Notes under the pieces: model-generated | Seen by the model: the letters and a program-made list of their open reading frames with translations, nothing else | What the model was told of the DNA's origin: nothing | Database searches by the model: none | In this document: positions 1 through 7,101 of the stretch, in pieces | How the letters are laid out: each line of letters begins with the position of its first letter | How positions within the stretch are numbered: position 1 is the stretch's first letter | NCBI RefSeq assembly: GCF_008254045.1 | Contig: NZ_CP042425.1 | Location: 3,286,001 to 3,350,000 of the forward strand | Direction: 5' to 3' | DNA: 64,000 nt | Source of the DNA: Limnoglobus roseus | GTDB taxonomy: Bacteria; Planctomycetota; Planctomycetia; Gemmatales; Gemmataceae | Made by a program: the position numbers and the translations under genes

Positions 1-272
1 CACAGCACGCACGCCTCGACCACCGTCCCGAGCGGCGGGTATTCCTCGAACCGGATCGGCCGCTCGCGGGCACCGGCCATCTCCGGCACCCGCAGCAGGG
101 TCGGCCACCCGGATCCGATGTCCAACCACACCCCGAACGGGGCGCGGCACACAACCTCGCCGCGGACCGCCTGACCGACGGCCAGTCGCGACCGCACCTC
201 AGGCCACCGGGTCTGACCGGCGTCAGTGCCCCAGTCCGGGAAGTGGACGCGGATGTCGCCGTCCCACGCCAT
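1..272 (-). CDS. S1-type RNA-binding domain-like protein, partial (C-terminus outside window)
   Basis: The reading frame starts with ATG at 272-270, preceded by a purine-rich AAGGGGGG site, and runs open to the left edge, so only the first 90 residues are visible. Residues about 35-75 contain VGQAVRGEVVCRAPFGVW followed by LDIG and LLRVPEM. This is the beta-strand pattern of an S1/OB fold (a GxVxxxxxFGxxVDIG-like core). The family binds single-stranded RNA or DNA; the partner here is unknown. It is the last visible gene of a minus-strand run of small genes from 4293. The domain call is by motif only. Confidence 0.6.
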   Translation of the reverse strand, partial: MAWDGDIRVHFPDWGTDAGQTRWPEVRSRLAVGQAVRGEVVCRAPFGVWLDIGSGWPTLLRVPEMAGARERPIRFEEYPPLGTVVEACVL

Positions 273-460
273 CGTGCCCCCCTTTGCTTCCGCCGCCCAA
301 TCAGGGATTATCCCAATCCACAGTTGCGATGATACCGCCGACCGTGGGGCAAGGGCTAAAACTTCTTCGGGGCGGACGGGCCGCGGGCCACGCCGGTGGC
401 GCGTTACAGAGAGAGCTACCGGTCAATGTGCCGGGGGACACATGCTCCGCCGTTTCGGAA

Positions 461-949
461 CTATCGCCACTCCATCGGGAAAATGCGAGTCTGCCATTCT
501 AGCCCTGGTGGTAGGACGAGCAACCACAGAGGATCAGATACGCAGAACCGAAATCGGCAGGCTGGCCAGAGAGACCGATCCCCAGTTTTTAGCAAGTGGC
601 CGCAGTTAACGCGGTCGGAGACGGACGCCGAGGGAATGAACCGATCTGCGTTCTCTTCGAACCAACTTGGATCCCATTCGTTGGGCATGTAGAATTCGAT
701 GCCCGATTCGGCCACGCAGTGCGACGCCTCATCCGCAGGTAAGGGACAGAAAATGCCGAATTCTCTCGGATCATCCTTAGGTTTGAAATATCCGTCGCGG
801 AGTCGGCTCCAGGCATCCCAGACGATTTGAAGGGCAAGAGACTTCGACGCTTCGAAATCGTAATTGTCGTAGGGATAAGGGCAGTGAAGTTGGCAGACCG
901 ATTCATCTCCCTCTGCCGAGATCGTTTGCACCTGCAATACCGGTGGCAT
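461..949 (-). CDS. hypothetical protein, 162 aa
   Basis: The ATG at 949 follows a strong GAGGAGG site eight bases upstream, which supports a real gene despite no recognised domain. The protein is rich in Trp, Asp and Cys, with an acidic stretch (SWFEENADRF) and a probable globular fold. No signal peptide or membrane segment is visible. It lies about 90 bases downstream of a small lipoprotein gene on the same strand and may share its transcript. The C-terminal 40 residues have less typical composition. I do not recognise a family. Confidence 0.55.
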   Translation of the reverse strand: MPPVLQVQTISAEGDESVCQLHCPYPYDNYDFEASKSLALQIVWDAWSRLRDGYFKPKDDPREFGIFCPLPADEASHCVAESGIEFYMPNEWDPSWFEENADRFIPSASVSDRVNCGHLLKTGDRSLWPACRFRFCVSDPLWLLVLPPGLEWQTRIFPMEWR

Positions 950-1040
950 GCCGCTCGCCTCCTCTTCACAACGTCAAGTATCGTATCGATCTACGGGTAA
1001 GCACCAACCCAGCCGGCGCGTTGCTGAGTGGGCACGGGAG

Positions 1041-1208
1041 TCATTTACTCGGCAGTGGCAGCGTTTCACAGTCGACGGGACCGCGATTTTTGCTCCACTC
1101 TTTCTGCCAAGCCGAACAGCCGGCGAGAAGTAGCAAGGTGATACAGAACATGAGCGCAACGAATTGGCCCACATCGACCGATCCGGCATCAGATTCTGGA
1201 TCACTCAT
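1041..1208 (-). CDS. small lipoprotein, 55 aa
   Basis: This 55-residue frame starts at ATG 1208 after a GAGAG site. An acidic N-terminal stretch (MSDPESD) leads into a hydrophobic segment (FVALMFCITLLLL) ending in a lipobox-like LLAGC at about residues 27-31. A short polar tail with two further residues of note (VDCETLPLPSK) follows. The lipobox suggests lipid attachment at Cys and membrane anchoring, although the N-terminus is acidic rather than basic, which is unusual for a signal peptide. It sits between two same-strand genes (starts at 1910 and 949). Function unknown. Confidence 0.5.
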   Translation of the reverse strand: MSDPESDAGSVDVGQFVALMFCITLLLLAGCSAWQKEWSKNRGPVDCETLPLPSK

Positions 1209-1235
1209 CGTGTAACTCTCAACCGTTGGTGACTC

Positions 1236-1910
1236 TCACCCCTTCCCGAGCACTCCGTCGACGACCCAGCACCCGCGGACGTGAACCCCGTCGCCTCGGC
1301 AGTGTGCCAGAATCGCCTCCTCCTCGCACCCCGCGTCCTGCAACGCATCCGCGAGGATGGGAACGCGGTCGAACGCACGGTCGGCGTAGATGGCTTCCGC
1401 GATGGCAACGGTGGTCGGCGTGAGCCAGGACGGGGAGAACGTCACCGGGCGGAAGGGGTTGCCGAAGATGTCGCGAAATAGGTTGCAAATGTACCGGCCT
1501 GCAATCTTCTGAGGGATGACGCCGCCGAGCGGCAATTCCGTGGCCGTCATCATGAATGCCGCGTGGAAGGCTTCCGAGTTGGTCGCTGCGCCGACCATCT
1601 GAATCGCCACTCTGACTCCCACGGGCGTGCCGGCGGGCTGTTGAGAACGGCCCCGCATCGCCTCAGAGGCCATGTGCGAGGCGGCTAATTCCATTTTCGT
1701 CGCTCGCCCATCGGCGAACCGCTCGGCGACCTCCACGGCCCCTCGCAGGCGGTCGTCGGGCAACAACCCCCAGGTCACCCGACAGCAACCGCACGCGAAC
1801 AACCGGAGTTTGCGGCGACCGGCTTTCGTCCGCGGCATCTTGCACTCGGTCAGGTGAAACGCCATCCACTGAGGATTAGCCGCTTCGCTCAACCACTCCG
1901 CTTCCGTCAT
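1236..1910 (-). CDS. Gemmataceae-type 'RKLRLFACGCCR' family protein, 224 aa
   Basis: The N-terminus MTEAEWLSEAANPQWM, the RKLRLFACGCCRVTW motif (about residues 33-47), the AVEVAERFADG segment and the C-terminal RPILADALQDAGC-like region (here VPILADALQDAGC) followed by ILAHCR form a pattern I recognise as a multi-copy, uncharacterised family in Gemmata-like genomes. The cysteine-rich FACGCC motif suggests metal binding, but no role is established. The start is supported by GGGAGGG about seven bases upstream. No membrane segments are seen. It is part of the minus-strand run. Confidence 0.75.
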   Translation of the reverse strand: MTEAEWLSEAANPQWMAFHLTECKMPRTKAGRRKLRLFACGCCRVTWGLLPDDRLRGAVEVAERFADGRATKMELAASHMASEAMRGRSQQPAGTPVGVRVAIQMVGAATNSEAFHAAFMMTATELPLGGVIPQKIAGRYICNLFRDIFGNPFRPVTFSPSWLTPTTVAIAEAIYADRAFDRVPILADALQDAGCEEEAILAHCRGDGVHVRGCWVVDGVLGKG

Positions 1911-1934
1911 CGCCTGCCCTCCCCGCGGTCGCGC

Positions 1935-2510
1935 CTAGACCGCGTAGGCCAGCCAGTACCCGCCGCACTTGAGATCGACGTACCACACGTCGGTGGACTT
2001 CCTCCCCGGCGGCGTTGGGGGCAACCCTTGCGGCCGTTTCACCACCCCCGCGCACTCGCCGGAGTGTACCCTCATGGTGCACCGATTCGTCCAGAGACGC
2101 TCCTCCGTTGTCTCCCCGTCGCTCAACGTCGTGTATCGCTCGCACCGGACCACGGCCACCGCACGCCGGCCGTCGAACACCGGGGCCGGGAAGGTGAACC
2201 GGAGGTTGATGAGCATTCCCGATTCGGATCGGGCCGTGGTGAGGAACAGTGTCGGGCGCGGCTCCCGCAGCGAACGAACCATGCGGAGGACCACGACCGC
2301 GAGCAGGACGCCCCCGACGGCCGCCGGGAGGAGCGCGAGGTCCGGCCAGGGCGGCGGCCAGCGGTCCACGCGCGAAAATACGACGGCGATCCCCGCGAGC
2401 AGGCACCAGAGCACCGTGGCCATGGACCCACTGATGGGGGCCCCGCCGAAGGTGGGAGATGGCAACTTCCCCTGGGGACTTTGACCGGATGCCATGGGGA
2501 GCAACTCCAT
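1935..2510 (-). CDS. membrane protein of unknown function, 191 aa
   Basis: The chosen start is ATG 2510, with GGGAGAG seven bases upstream; a second in-frame ATG lies at 2495. Two hydrophobic segments are visible at about residues 30-50 (MATVLWCLLAGIAVVF) and 65-85 (LLPAAVGGVLLAVVVLRMV). After them comes a predominantly beta C-terminal half (LINLRFTFPAPVFDGRRAV, then MRVHSGECAGVV), suggesting two helices in the membrane and one soluble domain. The layout resembles DUF3592-type proteins, but the match is not strong enough to name it. Its stop is 24 bases before the next start (1910). Confidence 0.6.
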   Translation of the reverse strand: MELLPMASGQSPQGKLPSPTFGGAPISGSMATVLWCLLAGIAVVFSRVDRWPPPWPDLALLPAAVGGVLLAVVVLRMVRSLREPRPTLFLTTARSESGMLINLRFTFPAPVFDGRRAVAVVRCERYTTLSDGETTEERLWTNRCTMRVHSGECAGVVKRPQGLPPTPPGRKSTDVWYVDLKCGGYWLAYAV

Positions 2511-2578
2511 TTCGTACTCTCCCGTCGTCCAGAGCGACGGGAGAGTTGTGAGAAAACGGCAACAGGGCCGTGGGGCGG

Positions 2579-2665
2579 TTACTTCACCCAACGCCGGTGG
2601 CGGCCGGTGCCAAACCAGACCAGCACGCCGGCCATCAGGAAGACGATGGCGACGAGGACGGGCAT
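2579..2665 (-). CDS. putative 28-aa single-span membrane peptide
   Basis: The frame encodes MPVLVAIVFLMAGVLVW followed by FGTGRHRRWVK: one hydrophobic helix and a basic tail, the layout of a small membrane peptide. It lies between two convincing same-strand membrane genes (ends 2722 and 2510). No clear ribosome-binding site precedes ATG 2665, so it could instead be non-coding. Too short for any family call. Confidence 0.35.
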   Translation of the reverse strand: MPVLVAIVFLMAGVLVWFGTGRHRRWVK

Positions 2666-2721
2666 GGCTACGGGTCCCAGGGCCGCGGGGCTTCCCTCTC
2701 CTCCACCCGGGTTCCCGTGTC

Positions 2722-3021
2722 TCAGACAATGTTGCACTTCCGGCACCGTAACCAGACCCGCCCGCGGGCGTCGCCGGGCCACTTGGCCTTCCACATGCCG
2801 CGAGAGCAGCGGGGGCACGGGAACCCCCGGTAGGCGACGTAGCACAGGCCGACGAAGACGGGGGCGAGAAAGAGGATGAATGACCGCGCGTCCGGCCAGT
2901 TGTACCAAACGCCGAGGGCGGCGAGGGCGGTGGCAACGGCCATCGGGGCGGCCTTCCCTTGCCACGAGTAGACGGCCTTCGCCCGCGAGGGCAACTCTCG
3001 ATTCTCCGGCACGGTGGGCAC
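2722..3021 (-). CDS. two-span membrane protein with zinc ribbon, 99 aa
   Basis: The protein has two hydrophobic segments (AAPMAVATALAALGVWYNW and SFILFLAPVFVGLCYVAY, about residues 24-65). A C-terminal zinc ribbon follows, made of two knuckles, CPRC (about 69-72) and CRKC (about 93-96). The four cysteines are spaced as in rubredoxin-like ribbons. It starts 21 bases after the stop of the preceding membrane gene, so co-transcription is likely. Function unknown. Confidence 0.6.
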   Translation of the reverse strand: MPTVPENRELPSRAKAVYSWQGKAAPMAVATALAALGVWYNWPDARSFILFLAPVFVGLCYVAYRGFPCPRCSRGMWKAKWPGDARGRVWLRCRKCNIV

Positions 3022-3042
3022 CCTGGCGACGATAGGACGGGG

Positions 3043-3333
3043 TCACTTCTTCGGGGGTTGCTCGCCGCGGTCGGGGAGCAGGTAGAGGACGCCGAGGCCG
3101 ACCAGCCACAGTACGCCGACGGCCCCGACCCACGGGGAGTACCCCTTGCCCCGGGCCGTGCGGACGCACCCCCAGAGGAACAGGACGGCACCGAGGGCGA
3201 ACACCGGAATGCCGGCGGCGAGCGGTTCGACGCCCGCCCATTCCGCGGCCCGGCCGACGAGCTTCGCCCCGACCATGAGCGCCAGGCCCGTCCAGACGAA
3301 TCGGCCCGCGGCTTCGGAGGTTTCCGGCGTCAT
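3043..3333 (-). CDS. three-span membrane protein, 96 aa
   Basis: From ATG 3333 the frame shows three hydrophobic stretches (FVWTGLALMVGAKLVG, IPVFALGAVLFLWGCV, and WVGAVGVLWLVGLGVLYLL) separated by short charged loops. It ends in a hydrophilic tail (PDRGEQPPKK). An upstream extension is open but has the composition of a non-coding shadow, so the ATG was chosen. It is flanked on both sides by small genes on the same strand. No family recognised. Confidence 0.55.
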   Translation of the reverse strand: MTPETSEAAGRFVWTGLALMVGAKLVGRAAEWAGVEPLAAGIPVFALGAVLFLWGCVRTARGKGYSPWVGAVGVLWLVGLGVLYLLPDRGEQPPKK

Positions 3334-3386
3334 GGGACAGCCCTCGGGGGAGGCGGTGGAGGAACAGCCGTCACTTCTTCGGCGGC

Positions 3387-3737
3387 TCAGCGCTGCGTGA
3401 ACGCGAACCGATCGCCGTCCGTATGCGGCAGCGCGACCCACTCGCCCGCCCACGCCCGCCCGAACCGCGGGTCCGCCACGTCCCGTTCGATGCTCGCCCG
3501 GACCGCTTCGACGGCGGCCAGTTCGGGGCTGACGAAGTGGCACGCCATCGACTCGCCCAGGAACAGGGTGGCGATATACTCGCGAAGGCCGCCCCGGCAC
3601 AGGAAGATCGTGCCGAGCGCGTTCATCCGGGTGGCCCAGTACCGCCGGTACTCGATAACCTGCAACCCGGTCGCGACCAGGCCGGCGATCCGGTGGGGGG
3701 ACAGGGCCGCTTGCTCTTCTTCCATCGTCACAGTCAC
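3387..3737 (-). CDS. hypothetical protein translationally coupled to XRE gene
   Basis: The gene can start at GTG 3737, overlapping the preceding stop as GTGA (116 aa), or at ATG 3725 (112 aa). The GTGA option is listed because the preceding pair uses the same overlap. The protein is predicted soluble and alpha-helical, with RIAGLVATGLQVIEYRRYW and ELAAVEAVRASIERDVADP as amphipathic helices. It is the third gene of a three-gene unit headed by two XRE regulators. No domain is recognised. The coupling suggests it is made in fixed ratio with the regulators. Confidence 0.55.
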   Translation of the reverse strand: MTVTMEEEQAALSPHRIAGLVATGLQVIEYRRYWATRMNALGTIFLCRGGLREYIATLFLGESMACHFVSPELAAVEAVRASIERDVADPRFGRAWAGEWVALPHTDGDRFAFTQR

Positions 3738-3961
3738 GCCTCGTCCTGGTGCCAGCACACGGAGAACACCCGGCACGGCACCCCGACGCCGGCCGCCAGT
3801 CGCACGACCAGCCCCCACGACGGGGACCGCTTGTTCGCGCCCGCTTCGAACCGGCGGATCGTCGCCAGCGGCACGCCCGTCTTCTCGGCGAGTTCCATTT
3901 GCGTCAGGCCGGACGCCGTGCGGAGTTCGGTCAACTTCTCGGCGAACGTCGGCGGGATCAC
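3734..3961 (-). CDS. XRE-family HTH regulator, 75 aa
   Basis: The start is GTG 3961, whose last two bases form the stop of the upstream regulator (GTGA overlap). The sequence contains a clear helix-turn-helix: FAEKLTELRTASGLTQMELA, then EKTGVPLATIRRFEAGAN, the Cro/C1-type pattern with Gln-20 and Arg-36/37 at typical DNA-contact positions. At 75 residues it is little more than the HTH domain. It may act with the preceding XRE protein, possibly as a heteromeric or antagonistic pair. DNA-binding role is family knowledge; the pairing is inference. Confidence 0.75.
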   Translation of the reverse strand: MIPPTFAEKLTELRTASGLTQMELAEKTGVPLATIRRFEAGANKRSPSWGLVVRLAAGVGVPCRVFSVCWHQDEA

Positions 3962-4293
3962 TTCTTCTTCCCTTTCCCCGGCGTCGGATCGGCCGCATTT
4001 TTCGTTCGACCCGGCTTCACAGTGGGCGTCCGCTTTGAGGCTTTCGGTTCTGTACCGTCTGATTCGCCGTCGGTCAGATGTGGAGCAAAGTGGTTGCAGT
4101 CCACGCCGATCGCGGAACAAAGTTTGAACAAGATCGAAGCGGAGACGTTTGGCCGCTGATCCAGGTAGAGCTTCCCGACCATCGTTTGGCTGAGGCCGGC
4201 AGCATCGGCGAGTTCCTGTTGCGTGGCGAAGCCGCTCGCCTCCGCAACCCTCCGAAGTTCTTGGCCGAAAGTGACCTGCAACTTTTCTGGCAT
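3958..4293 (-). CDS. XRE-family HTH regulator with basic tail, 111 aa
   Basis: Residues about 8-65 carry a Cro/C1-type HTH: FGQELRRVAEASGFATQQEL, LADAAGLSQTMVGKLYLDQR, then ASILFKLCSAIGV. The last 30 residues are a lysine-rich disordered tail (KPGRTKNAADPTPGKGKKK). The gene heads a GTGA-coupled three-gene unit. Three ACAGTT half-sites lie within 40 bases upstream of its ATG and are good candidates for its own operator. The divergent SWIM-protein gene at 4432 shares this control region. Confidence 0.75.
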   Translation of the reverse strand: MPEKLQVTFGQELRRVAEASGFATQQELADAAGLSQTMVGKLYLDQRPNVSASILFKLCSAIGVDCNHFAPHLTDGESDGTEPKASKRTPTVKPGRTKNAADPTPGKGKKK

Positions 4294-4295
4294 TT

Positions 4296-4330
4296 TTAAC
4301 CCAACTGTCTTGAACTGTTAAACCAACTGT
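4296..4330. promoter_or_regulatory. candidate XRE operator: three phased ACAGTT half-sites
   Basis: In an AT-rich island between divergent genes (starts 4293 and 4432), ACAGTT occurs on the minus strand at 4308-4303, 4318-4313 and 4330-4325, so starts are 10 and 12 bases apart. Two of them sit in a longer direct repeat, TTAACCCAACTGT and TTAAACCAACTGT, 22 bases apart. Spacing near one helical turn suits a repressor binding one face of the DNA. Autoregulation by the XRE genes is inference. Confidence 0.5.
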
Positions 4331-4431
4331 ATTAACATACCCCCACACTGATCGACACGCCAGCCCCGCAGACTTGAGCCGAAGTCCGTGACACTCCGGC
4401 CGGGTCGAGGGTGCGCCCCGAGGGTCAACCC

Positions 4432-4764
4432 ATGTGCCTCCCCGTCGCCGGTTCGCTGCCCGCCTCCAAGACCCACAAGGCCGGCCGCCGGTGGGCCTTT
4501 CTCCCCACGACCGACGCCACGTCCCCGAGCTTGGGGACGCTGACGATCGTGCAGTCGAAGCGCGACACGGTCAGCTACGGCGTCGCGGTCGAGGGCGGTC
4601 AGGTGCTGTTCTGCAAGCTCATCGGCCCGGCGGAAGTGTACGGCGTGACGTGCGACCGCGCGGGCCGGCCGGTGACGTGTTCCTGCACCGGGTTCTGCTT
4701 CAAGAAGACGTGCAAGCACTGCGACGCCGTCCGCGAAATGAAGGCCGACGGCGTGCTGGCCTGA
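4432..4764 (+). CDS. SWIM zinc-finger protein, 110 aa
   Basis: The C-terminal region has CSCTGFCFKKTCKHC: Cys83-x-Cys85-x8-Cys94-x-His96, the CxCxnCxH signature of SWIM zinc fingers, which bind nucleic acids or proteins. The N-terminal half is beta-rich (TLTIVQSKRDTVSYGVAVEG). ATG 4432 was chosen over an in-frame GTG at 4411 because of the GAGGG just upstream. It opens the plus-strand run of the island, divergent from the XRE unit, and may share its operator region. It has no fused helicase or transposase, unlike many SWIM proteins. Confidence 0.65.
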   Translation: MCLPVAGSLPASKTHKAGRRWAFLPTTDATSPSLGTLTIVQSKRDTVSYGVAVEGGQVLFCKLIGPAEVYGVTCDRAGRPVTCSCTGFCFKKTCKHCDAVREMKADGVLA

Positions 4765-4829
4765 CCCGACCGTTCACCCCCGGTGTGCGGCTCAGCCGCA
4801 CACGTTGTTTCCCCGTGGAGGTTCCCGCG

Positions 4830-5432
4830 ATGTGCCGATTCGCCGAGAAGTCCGTGACCGTCGTGCTCAGCTACGGCGAGGCCGTGGAGGTTCCGACCGC
4901 CGAGGTGCTCGACCGCCTGCGGGAGTGCGGGGAGGCGGCCCCGTCGCGGCGGGAGTTCCTCCGCACGGCCCGCGTCATGGCCCTGGCCCGGCTGGCCCAC
5001 GCCAGCGACGAGATGGCGGAGGTCCGCGACCTGCACCGCCGCCTGGGGGCCGTCGAGGCGGCCCTCGCCGACCTCGTCGCCCGCCACGACCGGTACTGCG
5101 TGTGCCCCCTGTGCGACGTGCTCCGGCAGGGCTACGAGCCGGGCGAGATCGGCGGCGACTTCCACGCCAACGTGCGGACGCTCCGGGCCACGGTCGCCCG
5201 CCTCCGGCCGTTCATCCGCATGACGATCGAGCGGGTCGGCCGCGGGGCGGCGAAGCCGGAGGGGAACGCGGCCCGCCGGGCGGAGTGGATCGCCGAGCAC
5301 GAGGCCGCCATCCGCGACGCGAAGGCGAAGGTCCGCCGCCTCCGGGCGATCGACGCCGGCCCCGGTCCCGCCGCGAAAGCGAGGGCAACCCGGCGGAAGC
5401 ACGCGGCGACGTGTGAGGCGTGTGAGGCGTGA
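4830..5432 (+). CDS. hypothetical alpha-helical protein with CxxC pairs, 200 aa
   Basis: ATG 4830 follows GGAGG about nine bases upstream. The protein is largely helical, with a predicted coiled segment (DEMAEVRDLHRRLGAVEAAL) and a long basic helix (AKAKVRRLRAID). Possible metal-binding pairs are CVCPLC (about 91-96) and CEAC near the C-terminus. It follows the SWIM gene by 65 bases and precedes another small gene, suggesting one transcript. Not recognised. Confidence 0.55.
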   Translation: MCRFAEKSVTVVLSYGEAVEVPTAEVLDRLRECGEAAPSRREFLRTARVMALARLAHASDEMAEVRDLHRRLGAVEAALADLVARHDRYCVCPLCDVLRQGYEPGEIGGDFHANVRTLRATVARLRPFIRMTIERVGRGAAKPEGNAARRAEWIAEHEAAIRDAKAKVRRLRAIDAGPGPAAKARATRRKHAATCEACEA

Positions 5433-5478
5433 CGCCGCCGGTTCCGTCCGCCCTTCCCCTTTCGGTCGCAGGTGGCCC

Positions 5479-5955
5479 ATGCCCCGCCGCTACGTCATCG
5501 CCCGGGTCGCCGCCCTCGGCCCGGCCGCCCTGCCCGCCGCGTGTTTCCTCCGGGCCGACCTCGCCGACGGGTACGCCTGGGACCACGACCTGGGGACCGC
5601 GTGGCGGTTCCCGTCGTTCGCCGCCGCCCTCGCCGTCGTCGTCCGGTACGACCTGATGGACGCCTGGGAGGTCGAGGTCCGGTTCGCGCTCACGCCGGAG
5701 CAGGAGCGGGCCCGGGCCACCCCGCCGGCCGACTTGCGGGCGGCGGCGGCGGCCGTGCTCGCCCACCCGGCGTACGCCGACCGCCGGGCGTGGTCGCTGC
5801 GGCGGCTGGCCGCCGAGGTCTTGCACTGCGACCCGTCGTGGCTGTCGCGGGTCGCCCGGGAGATCACCGGGGCCGCCCCCGACGCGGGGAAGGCGGCGGC
5901 CGCGCGACTGTCCCGCGGCCGGAGTCGGCAAACCACCGTGGAGGAACTGACGTGA
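5479..5955 (+). CDS. hypothetical protein with possible C-terminal HTH, 158 aa
   Basis: ATG 5479 has a GGTGG site just upstream. The N-terminal half is mixed (RYVIARVAALGPAALPAACF; WRFPSFAAALAVVVRYDLMD). The C-terminal segment SLRRLAAEVLHCDPSWLSRV looks like a helix-turn-helix followed by a basic tail, so DNA binding is possible but unproven. Its stop overlaps the next start as GTGA (5952), indicating translational coupling. Confidence 0.55.
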   Translation: MPRRYVIARVAALGPAALPAACFLRADLADGYAWDHDLGTAWRFPSFAAALAVVVRYDLMDAWEVEVRFALTPEQERARATPPADLRAAAAAVLAHPAYADRRAWSLRRLAAEVLHCDPSWLSRVAREITGAAPDAGKAAAARLSRGRSRQTTVEELT

Positions 5956-6161
5956 CCCGCCCCGACAAGCCCCGACAGCGGGGCAACCTGAAGCTCGTGC
6001 CGGTGTCGTACCCGTCGTGGGAGCGGGACTGGCGGCCGAGCGACGTGTGCAAGGCCGGCGACGTGTACGCCCGGAAGCGGACCCGCGGCCTCCGCCTCGT
6101 GTTCATCTTCCCGGGCGAGAACTGGCTGACGACCGCCGTCGGCCGACCGACCGGCGACTGA
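5952..6161 (+). CDS. small basic hypothetical protein, 69 aa
   Basis: The start is GTG 5952, overlapping the upstream stop by four bases (GTGA). The product is basic (MTRPDKPRQRGNLKLVPV) with a beta-rich centre (GLRLVFIFPGENWLTTAVG). No domain is recognised. The coupling to the preceding gene and a plausible composition support it as a real coding region of the island. Confidence 0.5.
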   Translation: MTRPDKPRQRGNLKLVPVSYPSWERDWRPSDVCKAGDVYARKRTRGLRLVFIFPGENWLTTAVGRPTGD

Positions 6162-6228
6162 CCCGGCCGACGTGACCCGGCGTTTCTGCGGTGCGCCCGC
6201 ACCCCTGACCCCGTGAGGAGGATTTTCC

Positions 6229-6384
6229 ATGTCCGAGAAGAAGTTCGCCGCCGACCTGGCCCGCGTGCTGGCGGTGTTCGCCCACCAGGGCCGGCCGATC
6301 ACCGTCGCCGACCTCGCCCGGCCGTCGCCCCGCAAGCCGCCGGCCCGGGAGCGCCGCCCTCGCAAGACCGCCCGCAAGGACTGA
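6229..6384 (+). CDS. small hypothetical protein, 51 aa
   Basis: A near-perfect GAGGAGG site lies nine bases before ATG 6229, the main evidence for this 51-residue gene. The N-terminal half is an amphipathic helix (KKFAADLARVLAVFAHQG). The rest is a Pro/Arg/Lys-rich tail (RKPPARERRPRKTARKD-like), suggesting nucleic-acid contact. It lies in the same direction and spacing as its neighbours. Unknown function. Confidence 0.5.
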   Translation: MSEKKFAADLARVLAVFAHQGRPITVADLARPSPRKPPARERRPRKTARKD

Positions 6385-6439
6385 CCTTCCTCAAGCCCGA
6401 GGGTCGTCTCCGTCACGGTGGCGACCTAGACAGAACGCG

Positions 6440-6568
6440 ATGATCGAGCGCGGCCGCCTGCCGTGCGACCGCCTCGGCCCATGGTGGCGGTTGCGGCCGG
6501 CGGACGTCGAGGCCTACGCCGCGGGCGACCGGCCCGGGCGGAAGGCCGCCCTCGCGAGAGCGCGATGA
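6440..6568 (+). pseudogene. excisionase-like fragment lacking the first HTH helices, 42 codons
   Basis: The frame reads MIERGRLPCDRLGPWWRLRP followed by ADVEAYAAGDRPG. This matches the second half of a MerR/excisionase HTH, namely the recognition-helix end, the wing (RLGPWWRLRP) and the ADVEAY helix. In-frame codons upstream of ATG 6440 do not encode the missing first helices, and there is no good ribosome site. It is most simply the remnant of a gene like that at 6814. A short functional protein cannot be ruled out. Confidence 0.4.
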
Positions 6569-6665
6569 CCCTTCCCCGACCGGCCGCCGAGCGCTCAGCG
6601 GCCGGCCCACATCTTTCAGGGCATTGTCCGTCAACGTGCCGGCTTCCCGGAATTTTGGAACTTTC

Positions 6666-6677
6666 GTTCACGTGAAC
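6666..6677. promoter_or_regulatory. 12-bp palindrome GTTCACGTGAAC upstream of excisionase-like gene
   Basis: The sequence GTTCACGTGAAC is a perfect palindrome followed by AAATATAT. It lies in a locally AT-rich stretch 137 bases before the start at 6814. A near-identical palindrome, GCTCACGTGAGC followed by AAA, occurs at 8527-8538 before the next HTH gene. Its role as an operator is inference from position and symmetry. Confidence 0.4.
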
Positions 6678-6813
6678 AAATATATCCTCAACCGTGCGGC
6701 CGGTACCGCTCGTAGGAGCGCGAACTGCCTACAGAACGACGCGGCGGGCGGAATGTGGTCCCGCCAGAAACGTACACGGGGTAGGGTGGCATTAATTCCA
6801 CTTGAGGTTACAA

Positions 6814-7101
6814 ATGTCCACCGACCCCCGGCCGACGACTCGCAAGATCGCCCGGCCCCCATTGCCGCCATCGCTCGTCCCCCCACTGACCGTGAAGGAC
6901 GTCGCGGCCATGCTCGACAGCTCCGTCTCCCACGTGTACCACATCGTCCGCGACCGGCTCATCGAGTGCCAGCAGGTCGGCCGGTACAAGCGGTTCCGCC
7001 CCGAGTGGGTGGAGGCGTACCTGGCCGCCAACCACGTCACCCCCGTGTCCACCGATCCGCCCAAGCCGGTTCAACCGCTGGGCAAGCGTCTCGGGCGGTG
7101 A
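6814..7101 (+). CDS. excisionase/MerR-type helix-turn-helix protein, 95 aa
   Basis: The core, PLTVKDVAAMLDSSVSHVYH followed by IVRDRLIECQQVGRYKRFRP and EWVEAYLA (about residues 30-77), is the winged-HTH 'helix_turn_helix_17/excisionase' pattern. ATG 6814 follows GAGG by seven bases. Such proteins in mobile elements bias recombinase direction or regulate element genes. The presence of a large serine recombinase at 11409 fits either role. The C-terminus is a short disordered tail. Confidence 0.75.
   Translation: MSTDPRPTTRKIARPPLPPSLVPPLTVKDVAAMLDSSVSHVYHIVRDRLIECQQVGRYKRFRPEWVEAYLAANHVTPVSTDPPKPVQPLGKRLGR

Noticed and set aside
1854..2879. A 341-aa plus-strand frame opposite the minus-strand genes.
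   Set aside because: Its composition (Arg/Pro/His/Gly-rich, with no hydrophobic core) is that of the complement of high-GC coding DNA; the minus-strand frames have ribosome sites and normal composition.
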